64,000 nt of DNA from Pyxicephalus adspersus (taxonomy: Eukaryota > Chordata > Amphibia > Anura > Pyxicephalidae): positions 18,578,872 through 18,642,871 of the forward strand of contig NC_092863.1 of the NCBI RefSeq assembly GCF_032062135.1. Reading direction: 5' to 3'. The stretch's first letter is position 1; the number at the start of each line of letters is the position of its first letter. The notes beneath the pieces are model-generated. The model searched no databases and had not been told where the DNA came from. It was given only the letters and a program-made list of their open reading frames with translations. The position numbers and the translations under genes are program-made. Below, piece by piece: positions 46,726-57,776 of this stretch.

Positions 46726-48469
46726 TTAAATGACACGCTTAGAAAATTTTCACAACAGATTCAGCAACATTTACTTTTGAATGTGTAATTGATTTTTTAA
46801 CTTTGACCTGAATACAACGGCAGCATTCCAATCAGATTTATATTAACTTTAAAAAAAAGCTTTTTCCCATAGTTTTGGCTGCAGCATTTGAATTTTCATA
46901 GCTGTTAATACATTGACTATTGGAAGAAGCAGCTACAACGATCTAAAAGATTGAACAGATTGGTCGGTTGCAAAACATGGTGAAGCATGGAAATAGGTTG
47001 CAAACTTGGAGCCACAATAAGAATTTAAATTCCCATAATCATGTCAGATTGGGCAGCTATGGTGCGGCTGCAGAAATTCAAGGCCAAAATGTATCTTTTT
47101 CACTGGACCCCATGTCCCTTAAACAGTTTAGTTTTTAGAATCAGCAGTAAGGGGTTCTGTAATCATCGGTAGCACGCTAGCTGGTGGGCAAGCTATGCCG
47201 TCCAGAACATAATAAACAAGCTCTAACCAGTAGATACCCAGTAATTTTAGTCCATTGGGCTTCCTTTATTAAAAAGTGCCAGCAGACCTGGTCCAAATTA
47301 ATTATGTAGTTCTGATTTTGTCTCTGATTGCTTCCATCATTTAGGTCTGACCTCTGTGGTTTTTTAAAAAGAAAAAAAAGCGTAAAAGCAGCCACAACCA
47401 CCGCTGCTCCTCTTTTCAGGGATCAAAGGATCAGAGACATGTTGGTCATTAGAAGGGATCTTGCCACCATCAGGAAAGGCTTCAAAGAACAGCTCCTAAA
47501 AGATGGTGGCAACAATGTCCTAAAAAAAACTCACCCCAATGCACATACAACTCCAGAACAGTGTTCTCCTAAATTCTACAGACAACATGTGAAAAAAGTT
47601 AACTTATTTACAGTTTTTTCCAACTTGCCTGTGAAAAAGGCAGTCCGAGCTGCCTCAAGCTCCTGCACGTGAATGCCTGGGCTACCAATAGCCTAAGTAC
47701 TATAGATGAAGATAAAGGTGGAGGGGTGAGTACTTCAATTTCTGAGGCCAGGGTTACAAAGTACCTCCAGTTCCTACAATTTGGAGCACTGGCTGTCTGT
47801 TTGTGCCCAACCACAGCCACATTGACCCCTACCCCACAGAGAACGCTGCCGCATTTCCTGCCTGTAAAAAATTTTGTGTTTAAACTTTTTTTTGGTTTCT
47901 TGCTCATAAGGATATAATCTTGATAGTCCTGAGACAGCAATAGGTCCTCTGCTTCTGTCTGCTGTGTCTCTAGTGCACAGTCAATGACACCACACAAGTG
48001 GTGTGTGTAAATTGTAAGTCTGTGACATACAACTAGGCTGCAAATGAGTGGATTGTAATTGCCAGATTTATTTTCTTCTTTTTATAGTTACACAACATAA
48101 GGAGTGCTTCAGGAGGAACAAAACAATTGTGTATCATGGGCTTAATAGGTCATATACCCTTCTAGCCTGGTAAAGATAATTAAAAATTCACTGGCAGAGG
48201 TTGGAAAGCAAGTTAATGGCATTATCATACATGACCTTACCTGGCTTATTATGGTGTGGGGTCAGTCACCTCTTGCCACGGGTTTACAGAGCTGTCTCCT
48301 ATTCATAAAAGCTGAAACAACACATAGCCACCAATGGTGCAAATTGTCTGGGTTGTTTGGTGATTGGGGACGGTCAATTCCAAGGATTTGCAGGATGAGG
48401 TCAGTGAGGATAAAGGGAACACAGGACTGTGCTACATTTCTGCTGCCTATATTTACCCATTCCATCCCC
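46726..48469. other. Noncoding stretch with one unassigned open frame
   Basis: A 114-codon plus-strand frame (47328-47672) contains RKGFKEQLLKDGGNNVLKK. It may be a relic of an old coding element, but I match it to nothing. A minus-strand interval at 48244-48314 has good splice signals, but all frames are closed. Confidence 0.35.
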
Positions 48470-48620
48470 TCTAGACTCTTCTACTGCATTTATTGTATAC
48501 CATGCTACACATACTGTACAGAATGTCTTCATACCCATCAAGCTCCTTGCTGCCATAACCTCCATACTTCCAATGCCATTCAAACTCCTTACCTGTGTAG
48601 GGGACTGTCCTTTTGTATCT
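48470..48620 (+). repeat. Second block of the pyrimidine-rich repeat
   Basis: CTTCATACCCATCAAGCTCC and TTGCTGCCATAACCTCCATA resemble units of 45985-46725. Confidence 0.4.
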
Positions 48621-48822
48621 GCTAGCTGAGTTGTAATTTTGTAAACTGCAAATAAAGTTGTTGAAGTGTTTCCTGCTCCTGATAGTGGCCTTAGACCAGG
48701 ATATAGGGAAATGCAGGAAGTACAGGGGCAGAGATGAGAACATGTGCTCAGCCAGGGTAGGTGCCTGCATCCTTTCCAGAACACACTGACTGCTGTGCCT
48801 GTGTGTAGTGCAATATTATGTT

Positions 48823-48920
48823 ATTACCCTCTGTATTATTGGGGTATTAATGATATCTGTTATCAGAGATTATTCCCCTCTGTATTAACGGGGTATATGT
48901 GATATCTGTTATCAGAGATT
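48823..48920 (+). repeat. Two-copy tandem repeat, period 49
   Basis: CCCTCTGTATTA at 48827 and 48876, and GATATCTGTTATCAGAGATT at 48852 and 48901. The two units are about 90% alike. GATATCTGTTATC is partly palindromic. Confidence 0.85.
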
Positions 48921-49094
48921 AGGCATCCGATGGCCCATAGGTAGCAGAGGTCCGGTTGCATTGGCAGATTAGTGTGATTCCTAGGGTCTAAGTGGTAGTG
49001 CATATAGATTGTTCCTGAACTCCAGCGAAGGCCCAGGATCCTCTTTGTTATCTACAGGTTAGCGCCATAGCCTGATTTATATATATATACATGA

Positions 49095-49107
49095 CCCCCC
49101 CCCCCCC
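49095..49107 (+). repeat. Poly(C) run of 13
   Basis: Read directly; it follows a short (AT)n at 49079-49089. Confidence 0.95.
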
Positions 49108-49109
49108 AT

Positions 49110-49260
49110 AACAGGGCTACACCTGCATTATAATCCACATCGCACCCTTCCCATCACTCTGAGCACATACTTCTCCATGTTATACCCTCCAATACTAACT
49201 ACTCATTGACACACTCGTCAGCTGTCCCTACTTCCCATTGTAATACCTCTGCTCAAGCAT
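49110..49260 (+). repeat. Third block of the pyrimidine-rich repeat
   Basis: GAGCACATACTTCTCCATGT, TATACCCTCCAATACTAACT and CTGTCCCTACTTCCCATTG resemble units of the array at 45985. Confidence 0.4.
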
Positions 49261-49510
49261 TTATTAAACAAGCATATGCTGTACACATAATTAGATATAT
49301 GGAGTTGGACAGCCTTGAATATATCATTTTTAGTAGTAGCTAAGAATATATACAGTAAATGTAAAGAAGGGTATGTAGATAAAATTTTACATATATTCGC
49401 AGAAAAAATAGTATGCAGCCCAAATATAATTGAATTATTTCGGAAAATGAATATGTTTACAAGAGATCTGACATACTTTTAGGTATGTAGTAAGTACGTT
49501 GTTGTTCTGT

Positions 49511-49651
49511 TTAGCATTTACTTAGTAATCCGATAATTGCAATAAATAAAATTGCTGATATTACTGTCATTGTAACTATTTTATGCCCTCTGTAAGTTGA
49601 CATTTCTGCTTCTTCTACACCACCAGGCTTGTCTACCAATTGATGTGTTGA
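49511..49651 (-). CDS. Candidate last exon encoding a membrane-anchored tail
   Basis: The minus strand after a weak acceptor (GGTTCACAG) has an open frame ending at TAA (49511-49513). Its last 30 codons read MSTYRGHKIVTMTVISAILF then IAIIGLLSKC: a basic stretch, about 18 hydrophobic residues, then a charged Cys end. That fits a single-pass or tail-anchored segment. About 240 nt downstream on the minus strand (49263-49268) is AATAAA. No upstream exons were found, the acceptor is poor, and AT-rich chance frames often look hydrophobic, so this is a weak call. Confidence 0.2.
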   Translation of the reverse strand, partial: STHQLVDKPGGVEEAEMSTYRGHKIVTMTVISAILFIAIIGLLSKC

Positions 49652-50356
49652 CTGTGAACCTTCTTACAAGAGCTGCTGTCAATCAAGCTCTTAAGAGTAT
49701 AAAGGTGTGGCTACCTATGAAGTAACTGAGTGACAATACCTTGCAGGCAGTCTGTGAATTGGCACGACATGCTGTAGATCCGGCACATGCACAACCATAG
49801 CATTAGGAGTCTCTGATTAGCAGCATTGTCTCTATTAGAGGAAGAACTAGGAAAGAGCTGAAACTCATAGGATCAACACTTATTAAATACATATACTAGC
49901 AGCGGTTGGAAAAAAAACACAGGATAAGTACTATTATGTGAAAAGTTAATATTAAATATGTTAGAATATTAAACAATGCCTTGAAACATATGACACATAA
50001 AATGGACATGGTGTATTTATCCCAACATTCAAAATGAAAAAAATTGGAACACCTGTACATCTACTACTACTTCAAATCCCTAAAACTAAAATAAGTTCTA
50101 CATTAGGAGCTAATGATTCAAACCTCTTGGGATAGTATGTAGGTACAAATTTGTGTGGTATCATCATGCAAAGATCAACAAAACTTTCTTGGTTGTGGAT
50201 GCCTATGAGCCTCAGTTTAAGAAAGTTACATGTGGCATGGATTTCAAAGGGCCGATATTTTGCCCAGGTCAGGCTGGGACAGAAAATTCACCTAGAATAT
50301 GAAAACCAGTTGGGTTTGTCATTAAACATATAGGTAAAGACCAGACTGAAACAATA
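49652..50356. other. Noncoding stretch, no feature seen
   Basis: A TATAAAG at 49698-49704 has nothing downstream to support a promoter. Confidence 0.45.
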
Positions 50357-50392
50357 GGCCTGATTTATTAAAGCTCTCCAAGACCGGAGAAC
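50357..50392. repeat. Left end of the foldback repeat
   Basis: GGCCTGATTTATTAAAGCTC, then TCCAAGACCGGAGAA equals the outer arm of 36054-36268; the rest is missing. Confidence 0.65.
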
Positions 50393-51077
50393 ATTACAGG
50401 AAGGGACATCCATGTATTCTGTGAGTCTTTAACTTTTTAATTGAATGATTTGAAGTGTGTATCTTTGAGAAAAATTGTATAAATCATGGGTAAAAACCTA
50501 ATAAACTGGTAACTAATAAGACTGGTATATTAAAACCAAAGTGTGAAAATTTTTACCAAGCCAAAAGTGACCAAATTTATGGGTAATCTAGAAAGCAAGG
50601 CAAGGGATGTGGTTTGTTTTATACATTTTTTGGGGCTTAAAGTAGAATAAACTTTATAAATGGAGAACCTTCAAGCAGCTTAAATACAGAAATAAAGCTA
50701 TTACCATCTACCAAGATCTTTCAAAACAGACACTGAATAGACAAAGGCAATACCAGCCATTCTCAAGCTTGGCCACAGTATTTCCTTTCTGTCAATAGAT
50801 TTTCAAGTTTTCTGAAGTCCTTCAATTTAAATAATGGCCAGCAAAATTTAATGTACTCCCTCTGAGCTAAAGCTGCCATGAAACTTGATTAAAGTGCACG
50901 GGAAAACTGGGATGGGGCTGCTATTTAAAAACAGATGAATTTATTGGTTTGTAAAACTAATCTCATACTTATCCCGAACTCAGAAACAATTCTACAGTCA
51001 TGTCTTTAAATACTTGTACTCCTCTAAAGGCACTACTTCATGTTTCATGGAAATTGTAGCTTTCCTGTGATTTAAGA
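50393..51077. other. Noncoding stretch, no feature seen
   Basis: Nothing recognised. Confidence 0.5.
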
Positions 51078-51372
51078 CAGTGGTCCCCGGCTTTTTGGAC
51101 CTTACGCACCACTAAATTTACGGACTCCAGACCGTGCCATGTGTCACTCAAAGGGGAAGAAACTTCCCCCAGAGTGATGTCATGATGCCAGAACCCGGCC
51201 ACTCTCGCATCCAAGGACTGAGACTGCAAAGGGAGAGTGGGCAGTTCGTGCCTCGGAGCCTGTGATCTATACTGGAGAATTGTCCGTGGCACCCTCCCCA
51301 GCGGGGTTCTTCTCTTAATCCCGCTGGGGTGTGCACCGGCCAGAGCTGCAGACCACCGGTTGGCGACTTCTG
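51078..51372 (+). mobile_element. Nonautonomous hAT element, CAGTGGTCSCCAACC family
   Basis: Starts CAGTGGTCCCCGGC and ends CCGGTTGGCGACTTCTG. The flanks ATTTAAGA (51070-51077) and CTTTAAGA (51373-51380) agree at 7 of 8. It shares GGAAGAAACTTCCCCCAGAG and TCATGATGCCAGAACCC with the family. 295 bp. Confidence 0.85.
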
Positions 51373-52632
51373 CTTTAAGAGACATGCATGGTACCCCTAC
51401 TTTCCAAAGGCAACATATTGTGGATATTGTAAATCATAGAAAAAACTATGTTGACACCTGGTGGAAATAAAGGAAATTTACCACTACTTGTGCAAATAAA
51501 AATTGACTTCAAAAGTTACTTTAACCAGTTCAACCAACCTGTTTTTCAAACAATTTCGCTTTTTTGATACAACCTACAGTAACTGAGTAAAAATGCCCAA
51601 AATGGGCTTTTGAGCATCAGGTTGAGACCACAGAGCAATGAAAGAAGATGACCTGGTCCCATGAATTCACTCATGTGAATTTGTGAGTGTGTATGGTTTA
51701 CATGAAGAATAGGCATGATCACTCGGATCGTAGAGAGTCAGGATGTACAGCGAGGGGCCTGAAGCACACAACGCTGGAATACAGCTTGATGGATACTTTT
51801 GCTGGATAGGTATTAGTAAAAAAAAAAAAAAAACGTGAAAAGATTTTTTAAAACCTGTGTGGTGTGTTTATTTCTAGGGATTTTTTTACTCCTTATCGGA
51901 ATGGGCAAGGGGTACTCCTGTACTCATTCTCAGGGCACAGAGGTGAATATCTGTGGACCACCCTAATAAAAGGGTCTTCCAGATTCCAAGTAAGCCCCCC
52001 CTATACTGTACACACATCAGCTTAACCACACCCACATATTTTGCCATGGCATGTTAAAGTTTCTCTGTAGAGCAAACAGCAATCCCTCTAAAAGATTTTG
52101 CTTTAGGTTCTCTGCTGTCCCTTATGATGGCTTTAAGGTCTAAAGTATATAATTAGCCAAATGATTATTTTACCTCTCAAGTTTTATTTCATTGAATAAA
52201 TGTAATGGAGGCTCTTCAATGGCAGAAGAAAAGAACCCTAATAGTAACCTCATTTTAAAAAAGTTTCTAATTTTTTCACTAAATCATGAAGTGCTATGGA
52301 TCCCCATGGTCAATGAACGGTAATAGCCACAAAAATGTACACCCCTCTCTAGGCAGCAGCGTCCAATGTTGTTACTAGGGAGAGGGTAATAGGGTGTTGA
52401 TTTGAGAAGATTCATGTACCTACTATCTATGGAATGAAGGTGAACCACAAAGTTGTTCAATGTGAATGCAGATCAGTGGTAGCAAAAAGAAAATCATATA
52501 TATAGTGAAAAAGTTTAATATATTGAAAAAAGTTTAATGTTGATCATTTTGCTAGACCCCATGGGCATCCTTTGTCATAATATCTGGTGTCGAGATAGTT
52601 ATATGTAGATATTTTTATAAATGCTTTTTCTT
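51373..52632. other. Noncoding stretch, with a possible old repeat
   Basis: 51880-52010 (CCTTATCGGAATGGGCAAGG, CCACCCTAATAAAAGGGTC) has the look of a dispersed repeat, but no second copy is in the window. A 15-A run lies at 51820. Confidence 0.4.
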
Positions 52633-52808
52633 TTTATTATTATTAATATTATTACACAGTATTAATATAGCACCATCACATATCACAGAGCTGTACAAAG
52701 TCCATAGTCATGTCATTAACTGTCCCTCAAAAATGCTCAAAATCTAATGTCCCTACTATAGTCATATGTCATTGATGTAGTCTAGGGCCAATTTTCAGGG
52801 GAAGCCAA
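52633..52808 (-). repeat. 3' half of the tRNA-derived SINE, minus orientation
   Basis: In reverse complement: GGTAATTGGCTTCCCCTGAA, TGACATATGACTATAGTAGG, GAGGGACAGTTAATGACATG, GATGGTGCTATATTAATACTG, then a TAATA tail. It follows 57479-57776 closely. Confidence 0.8.
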
Positions 52809-53550
52809 TTACCTTATGGCATGTTTTTTGGGATTCTTTTATTTAAAGGGCACAGGTTCAGCAATATCTATAGACAAGTATTGCATTTTTGTTTTAAAAT
52901 GCAATGATTCATCAACTAAGTTTGGAACTTTCATCAACTTTCAAAAAAATTTTTTTCAGAATTTCTTAGCAAAGACACTCATGTTTATCATCAAATGGGG
53001 TTGAAGAAGCCTGTGAGAGGAGCTGAATTGGTATCAGTTAAGGGGTTGATTGGCCCATAGGCCTTCATGGTGAACTGAGCATATCCAAATTCCTCTGGGT
53101 CAAGGTATTTTTCACCTGAGTTGCTGGACTATTGTTTCAGTCCCAGTATGGAGGGTTCTGTGGGGCTGCCCTTTGTGGTTGCCTTGGCTGTCCACCTGAT
53201 GGAGGCTCATTTAGGTTGTTTGCTGCTGGAAGTTAGAGAGGGATGTGTAGTACTCATCCCGGTGAGGGCAGCCAATTTTTACCCTGGTCCCTCCTTGTAG
53301 TGTGGCATAAGACACTCAAAAAGGCTCACACATCTTCATTTTAGGGGTTTAGGGGTGTACCACAACACATACAGAGAGATGGTTAGGGTAGCAGAGTGTC
53401 AGGATAATAGCAGTTCACCTTTAGCCTTTTCACAAAACTAAGCTTTGAGAGAAATATTCATCCACTGGAGTAGGTTTCCCAACTAGTAGGTTTCCTAGCA
53501 TATCTACCTTCTGGGTTCCTTCAGTCCATAACCAGATTTATCCCCTAAGG
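52809..53550. other. Noncoding stretch, no feature seen
   Basis: Nothing recognised. Confidence 0.5.
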
Positions 53551-53898
53551 CAGGGGTAGGCAAACTTTGAAGGCTACTAGGCCGTTTCAGGGGTGGGCTG
53601 CAGTACAATAGGCCGGACTCTGAGGCCCGCCCTCATCCCCATGAAGTGGAATCCCTTTCCTCCCTATGCAATGTGGAGGAGAGGGATTTACCTTCAGGGA
53701 GCTTTCCCTATTTACTATTTCCCTATTTTTTTAAATAGGGGAGCAACAGCAAGGAGGAGGCACCTGAGCTCCAGCGGCTCCAGGGTTCCAGCTCTGGTAG
53801 TTCCTAACACCCCCCTGACGGATCCAGGGGGCGTTAGGCTGGAACGAACTACCGGCTAGGCCGTATCTGGCCTAAGGGCCGGAGTTTGCCAACCCCTG
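53551..53898 (+). mobile_element. Nonautonomous hAT element, CAGGGGTAGGCAAAC family
   Basis: The termini CAGGGGTAGGCAAACTTTG and GGAGTTTGCCAACCCCTG are clear inverted repeats. The flanks CCCTAAGG and CTCAGGGG match poorly, so the target duplication has decayed. It shares ends with the transposase-bearing relic at 4958. GC-rich interior; the open frame within it is not a gene. Confidence 0.75.
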
Positions 53899-55120
53899 CT
53901 CAGGGGCTCAGGCCCAGGGACCACAGGGCCAACCTGCCCTGACTCCCTTAGCTTCTTCTAGTAATCCAATGCAGGAGACCCCCTTAGCTCATACATATTC
54001 TCTATATATTTACCTTGTACCAGAAACCCCCCTAAATTAGTGCCAAACATTGTCATAGGCCCAAAAAGTTATACATCCTGGCAGTGATTAGCTGCTACTC
54101 TGCTATAGACAGGTGTCTCCCATCAGCCAACCATCTCTCCCCAAGAACTAATTCCACAACTGACCAGAATACATAGGATCAACCTCTTAACCTTTAATTG
54201 GACCTAATATACTAAAGAGGTGCTACAGATTGTTATTGGTAAAAGGTGCCTAGAGGTTAACACAAACACATTTTTAATGTCCATAGTTTGTGCACAATAT
54301 GATGTTAATTGGTTTCTGAACAAAATATTGGGTATCAGTCTTGTCTTCAATACACATATGGCCTTAGCTATGCATTATTAAAATAGCAGAGTATAAAGAC
54401 AAGGGGCTTCTCCACCCAAATAAACAAAACAAGACAAAAAGATTGTATAACTAACATAAAGCAAAATGAAGTAAACTAATACCTGGAAATGAAAGAATAA
54501 AGGGAGTAATAAACTGGTAATACTTTGGAATATGAATCATTGAAAACTTAAAGAATGATAGTAACATCAGTGCTGGAATCCCCAAGACACAAAGAGATGA
54601 TGCTACAAATATCTTTAAATTGGGGTCTTGTAGGAAGATCTCGAAAATTATTTAAACAAACATACAATATAAAGAAGTGCAACAAAGAGGTAATGACCAA
54701 AATAATGTCTGTTGGAAGGAATACTAAAAAGAAAACGTAATCATTTGCCCATATTATTAAACATTATATGTGTGCTATGCAAGAATAAAGTAAATAGAAA
54801 GGGAGAGAGAGAACAAGGTGGATGGATGGCATCCAGGAAATAAAAGATTGTATATTCAAATACCAATAAATGGGACATTTAACAAACCTCAATTCCAGGT
54901 TTTCATTCCTGATGTGTGTTCTAAATTACAATAAGTCACCTACTGTGATTATTTATTGAATGTCACATTTATTGCTTTAAATGTAAGTAGGAAACCCAAA
55001 AATGCAATAACACCACAACAACATATTAAAAAAAAAAAAAACTATCTAAAAATATATTTTAAAGTAATTTAAGCAAAATTCTTACAAAAATCCTAAAAAA
55101 CAAGAACAGTGCTTCCAAAT
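53899..55120. other. Noncoding stretch, no feature seen
   Basis: A-rich part at 54360-54860 with an open frame of no recognised kind. Confidence 0.5.
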
Positions 55121-55140
55121 AGTGACCACTAGATGGCAAT
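55121..55140 (+). promoter_or_regulatory. CTCF-like motif, forward
   Basis: AGTGACCACTAGATGGCAAT matches the CTCF core. Sequence match only. Confidence 0.35.
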
Positions 55141-55385
55141 AGTACATCTCATTTCAAGCATCAAACAAGGAATAAAACCTTTTTAAATGCAACCACAAAA
55201 ATTTATTTATTTCTGCATGTTCATTGAGCAAATTAAGAATCAAGCAAGTCTGGGGAAAATGTGATGGGATATCTTGGAAGTCTCTGATTTTAGGATGCCC
55301 TACCTTTCTACACATTGTAATAATGCTCCTCAATTTAAAGGACCTTGTGGTTGCTTCCACTGATCCACGTAAAGAAGACCATATA

Positions 55386-55548
55386 GACCAAGGCAATGCG
55401 AGTAGATCGCGGAGCCCTGCCTTTCAAAATACATTTTTTTGATCACAGGAGTTATCACGGCCTTGTTTTTATTGTTGGTAGATCATTTAATAACTTGGTC
55501 ATTTTAAAAGTAGCTTGCAAGCCAAAAAAAAAAGTGTGGGCACCCCTT
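55386..55548 (-). mobile_element. hAT element of the CAGGGGTGCCCA family, truncated
   Basis: In reverse complement: AGGGGTGCCCACACTTTTTT, GGCTTGCAAGCTACTTTTAA, AATGACCAAGTTATT, then the GGGCTCCGCGATCTACTCGC segment. It matches 27929-28125 but the far end has decayed. Confidence 0.7.
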
Positions 55549-56105
55549 ATGTAGACATCACAAACCATATTTACCATATGTTATGTCTTGGTCAAGATTA
55601 AAACCTGGGATATATCACAGGAATGAGAGCTACCTACTGAGACAACCATACTGGCCTTAGGGCTTTACATACATGCTTTTGTTTGAAACAGCTGGGTGCT
55701 CTTACCCTTACCCCATTTTGTTACTGTGTACTAAAAACAACCACCACAATAAAAAAGGTCAGGTAGTGTATGGCCAGAAGAAATACATACAGAGACACTA
55801 AGAAGTTGAATATTTCCAGGAGTTGTAATCATTATAACACTGGGGAACAATGTTGAACACATTTTTGTTGACTTAAATTTTTAAGCTTATTTACACTAAA
55901 ATAGGTATGTAGATTCCTAAAGTGCAGTTTGTTTTTTTCTATCACGTCAAGTTTTTTCTCTACCACTTATATTAATGCGATTACTGTAGCGTGGATTTGT
56001 AAAGGCTATTCATTTACACGCAAGACAGTGTGGTCAGAGGTTGTGCGGTGCTCTGCGTAAGCAAAATTTATTTTTATACTTTCACACGTATTCCCTTTCT
56101 TTCAG
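55549..56105. other. Noncoding stretch, possible intron of a dead transposon gene
   Basis: It ends in a strong pyrimidine tract and acceptor (CACGTATTCCCTTTCTTTCAG). Confidence 0.4.
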
Positions 56106-56428
56106 ATCATTTTGTCCGGAAACTCTTGGAGAACCACAAAATGCTTGGTTGCAATATAAGCATCAAGGTGCATTTTCTGCATAGCCATCTTTCTAACTTC
56201 ACGGAAAACCTTGGTGCAGTCAGTGATGAGCAAGGTGAACAATTCCACCAAGATTTGAAGGTCATGGAAGGATGGTATCAGGATAGATGGGATGTACATA
56301 TGATGGCTGACTATTGTTGGAGCATCCCGCAGGATTGTCCTAACACTGAACACTCCAGGAAAAGCTATAAGCATAAACCCGATTATTTTTCAAATGTAAT
56401 AAACCAACAAAAAATCCTTGTTTGCTGA
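56106..56428 (+). pseudogene. Terminal exon of a multicopy transposon-like protein (fragment)
   Basis: Directly after a strong acceptor, an open frame reads HFVRKLLENHKMLGCNIS, then KVHFLHSHL, NLGAVSDEQGEQFHQD and MMADYCW, ending at TGA (56426). This HFLHSHL..GAVSDEQGE.FHQD..ADYCW signature recurs in many uncharacterised, repeated proteins of animals that I take to come from transposons; I cannot name the superfamily. The conserved part ends near 56380. The frame is unbroken over about 90 codons, but no upstream exons are recognisable, so I treat it as a relic. Confidence 0.5.
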
Positions 56429-57478
56429 ATATCAGATTTTATGCACACAGGTGAAATAATTTTTTTAGCCCTTAAAATGTATCTAAAAGCATTGTGTCAG
56501 TGTTTTTTTTCTGCTGACTGCCTGTTACAGGACAGAGAAGCTGTTTCCTTGGTCAGAGCAGATACCAGGGGTTATAGGGAGGCCTGTCAATGTGATAGCA
56601 AATATACACATGTCTTAACAAATTGTACGAGATATGAAACAAAATATTTTCTGTAACTCTTTGTGCAAGAAAATCACAACAATCCCCCACATGTTTGACT
56701 CTAATCAATATACTTTTTGCTGAGGGGTCCCCAAATATCTACAAAATCTGGTGTTATTCTTATATAACTTATATGACAGATTGTACAATTCCAAATGCCA
56801 TAGAGCATCTGTATGTACACTGATATGATGGGCTTTTCCCAATCCACCAAGTTAAAAGGTAACATTTATTTAAACTTGTTCACCCTATTGCACAGCATAA
56901 ATGTGTATCTGATTATAGAACAGTTTACAGGTTTTTTATTATGTAGGCATATCAATAAAATTGTATTTTTTAATAGGATAAAACCAATACTGTTTGCTTA
57001 TATTCAAATAAAACTTTTTGGCAAATTGAAACCAAATTGAGTCCCACCTATCAATTCAGCTGTATAGGTTTTATCTTTTAAATAATGATGGTAACTAATG
57101 TTAATGGTGCTTCATCAGAGGACAGTGCTCTGTGCAATAATTTGTGCTAATGATCAGTGGTGTGGATTTCTCCATCATGTTTGAACTGTGTGACCTGCTA
57201 AAAGTTTGCATCTCTTTACAAGCCCTACTGCTTGTAGATTTTGGGAAACTTTTCTATTATATAAATTGTTTCCATATTTGTCCATATATGAGAGATGTAT
57301 TTTTCTGTGTTCTCCACTGATCTTTTTGAAGGCATCACAATATGTTATTTTTTTGTAATTTATAAATATTATTTCCGAAAGAAATCAGAAATACTCAATA
57401 GATAACTCATTTATAGTTATAACTACAATACTAATATTATATTATATATATATTAGAATACTAATAAGAATAATATTA
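56429..57478. other. Noncoding stretch, no feature seen
   Basis: Nothing recognised. A GTGCTTCATCAG near 57108 recalls the structured motif but lacks its GAAA half. Confidence 0.5.
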
Positions 57479-57776
57479 GGGGGAGCATGGTAGCTCAGTG
57501 GTAGCACTCTTGCCTTTGAAGAGCTGCGTCCCAGGTTCAAATCTTGGCCAGGACACTATCTGCTTGGAGTTCTCAGGTTGTCTGCATGGGTTTCCTCCCA
57601 CATTCCAAAACATGTGCATTAAGGTTAATTGGCTTCACCTTAGATGACATATGACTATGGTAGGGACATTAGATTGTGAGCTCCCTTGAGGGACAGTTTG
57701 TGATATGACTATCAACTTTTGTGCTGCATAATATGATGGTGCTATATAAATACTGTGTAATAATAATAATAATATT
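57479..57776 (+). repeat. Full-length tRNA-derived SINE
   Basis: Starts GGGGGAGCATGG. Box A TAGCTCAGTGG (57491-57501) and box B GGTTCAAATCT (57534-57544) match the internal RNA polymerase III promoter of a tRNA. The body has CCTCCCACATTCC, GGTTAATTGGCTTC, GACATTAGATTGTGAGCTCC and a (TAA)n tail. AATAATATTA occurs just before (57469-57478) and at the end (57768-57777), a likely target duplication. This copy is the reference for the fragments at 1903, 8455, 44255 and 52633. Confidence 0.85.

Noticed and set aside
48244..48314. Minus-strand interval with good acceptor and donor
   Set aside because: All three frames contain stops. It shows how easily pseudo-exons arise here and tempers the other exon calls.
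57105..57125. Possible fifth copy of the CTGANGA motif on the minus strand
   Set aside because: CTGATGAAGCAC is present but no GAAA half follows within 40 nt.
57479..57560. A true tRNA gene at the SINE head
   Set aside because: Boxes A and B are present, but no cloverleaf with acceptor stem and anticodon arm can be drawn, and the SINE body continues directly.
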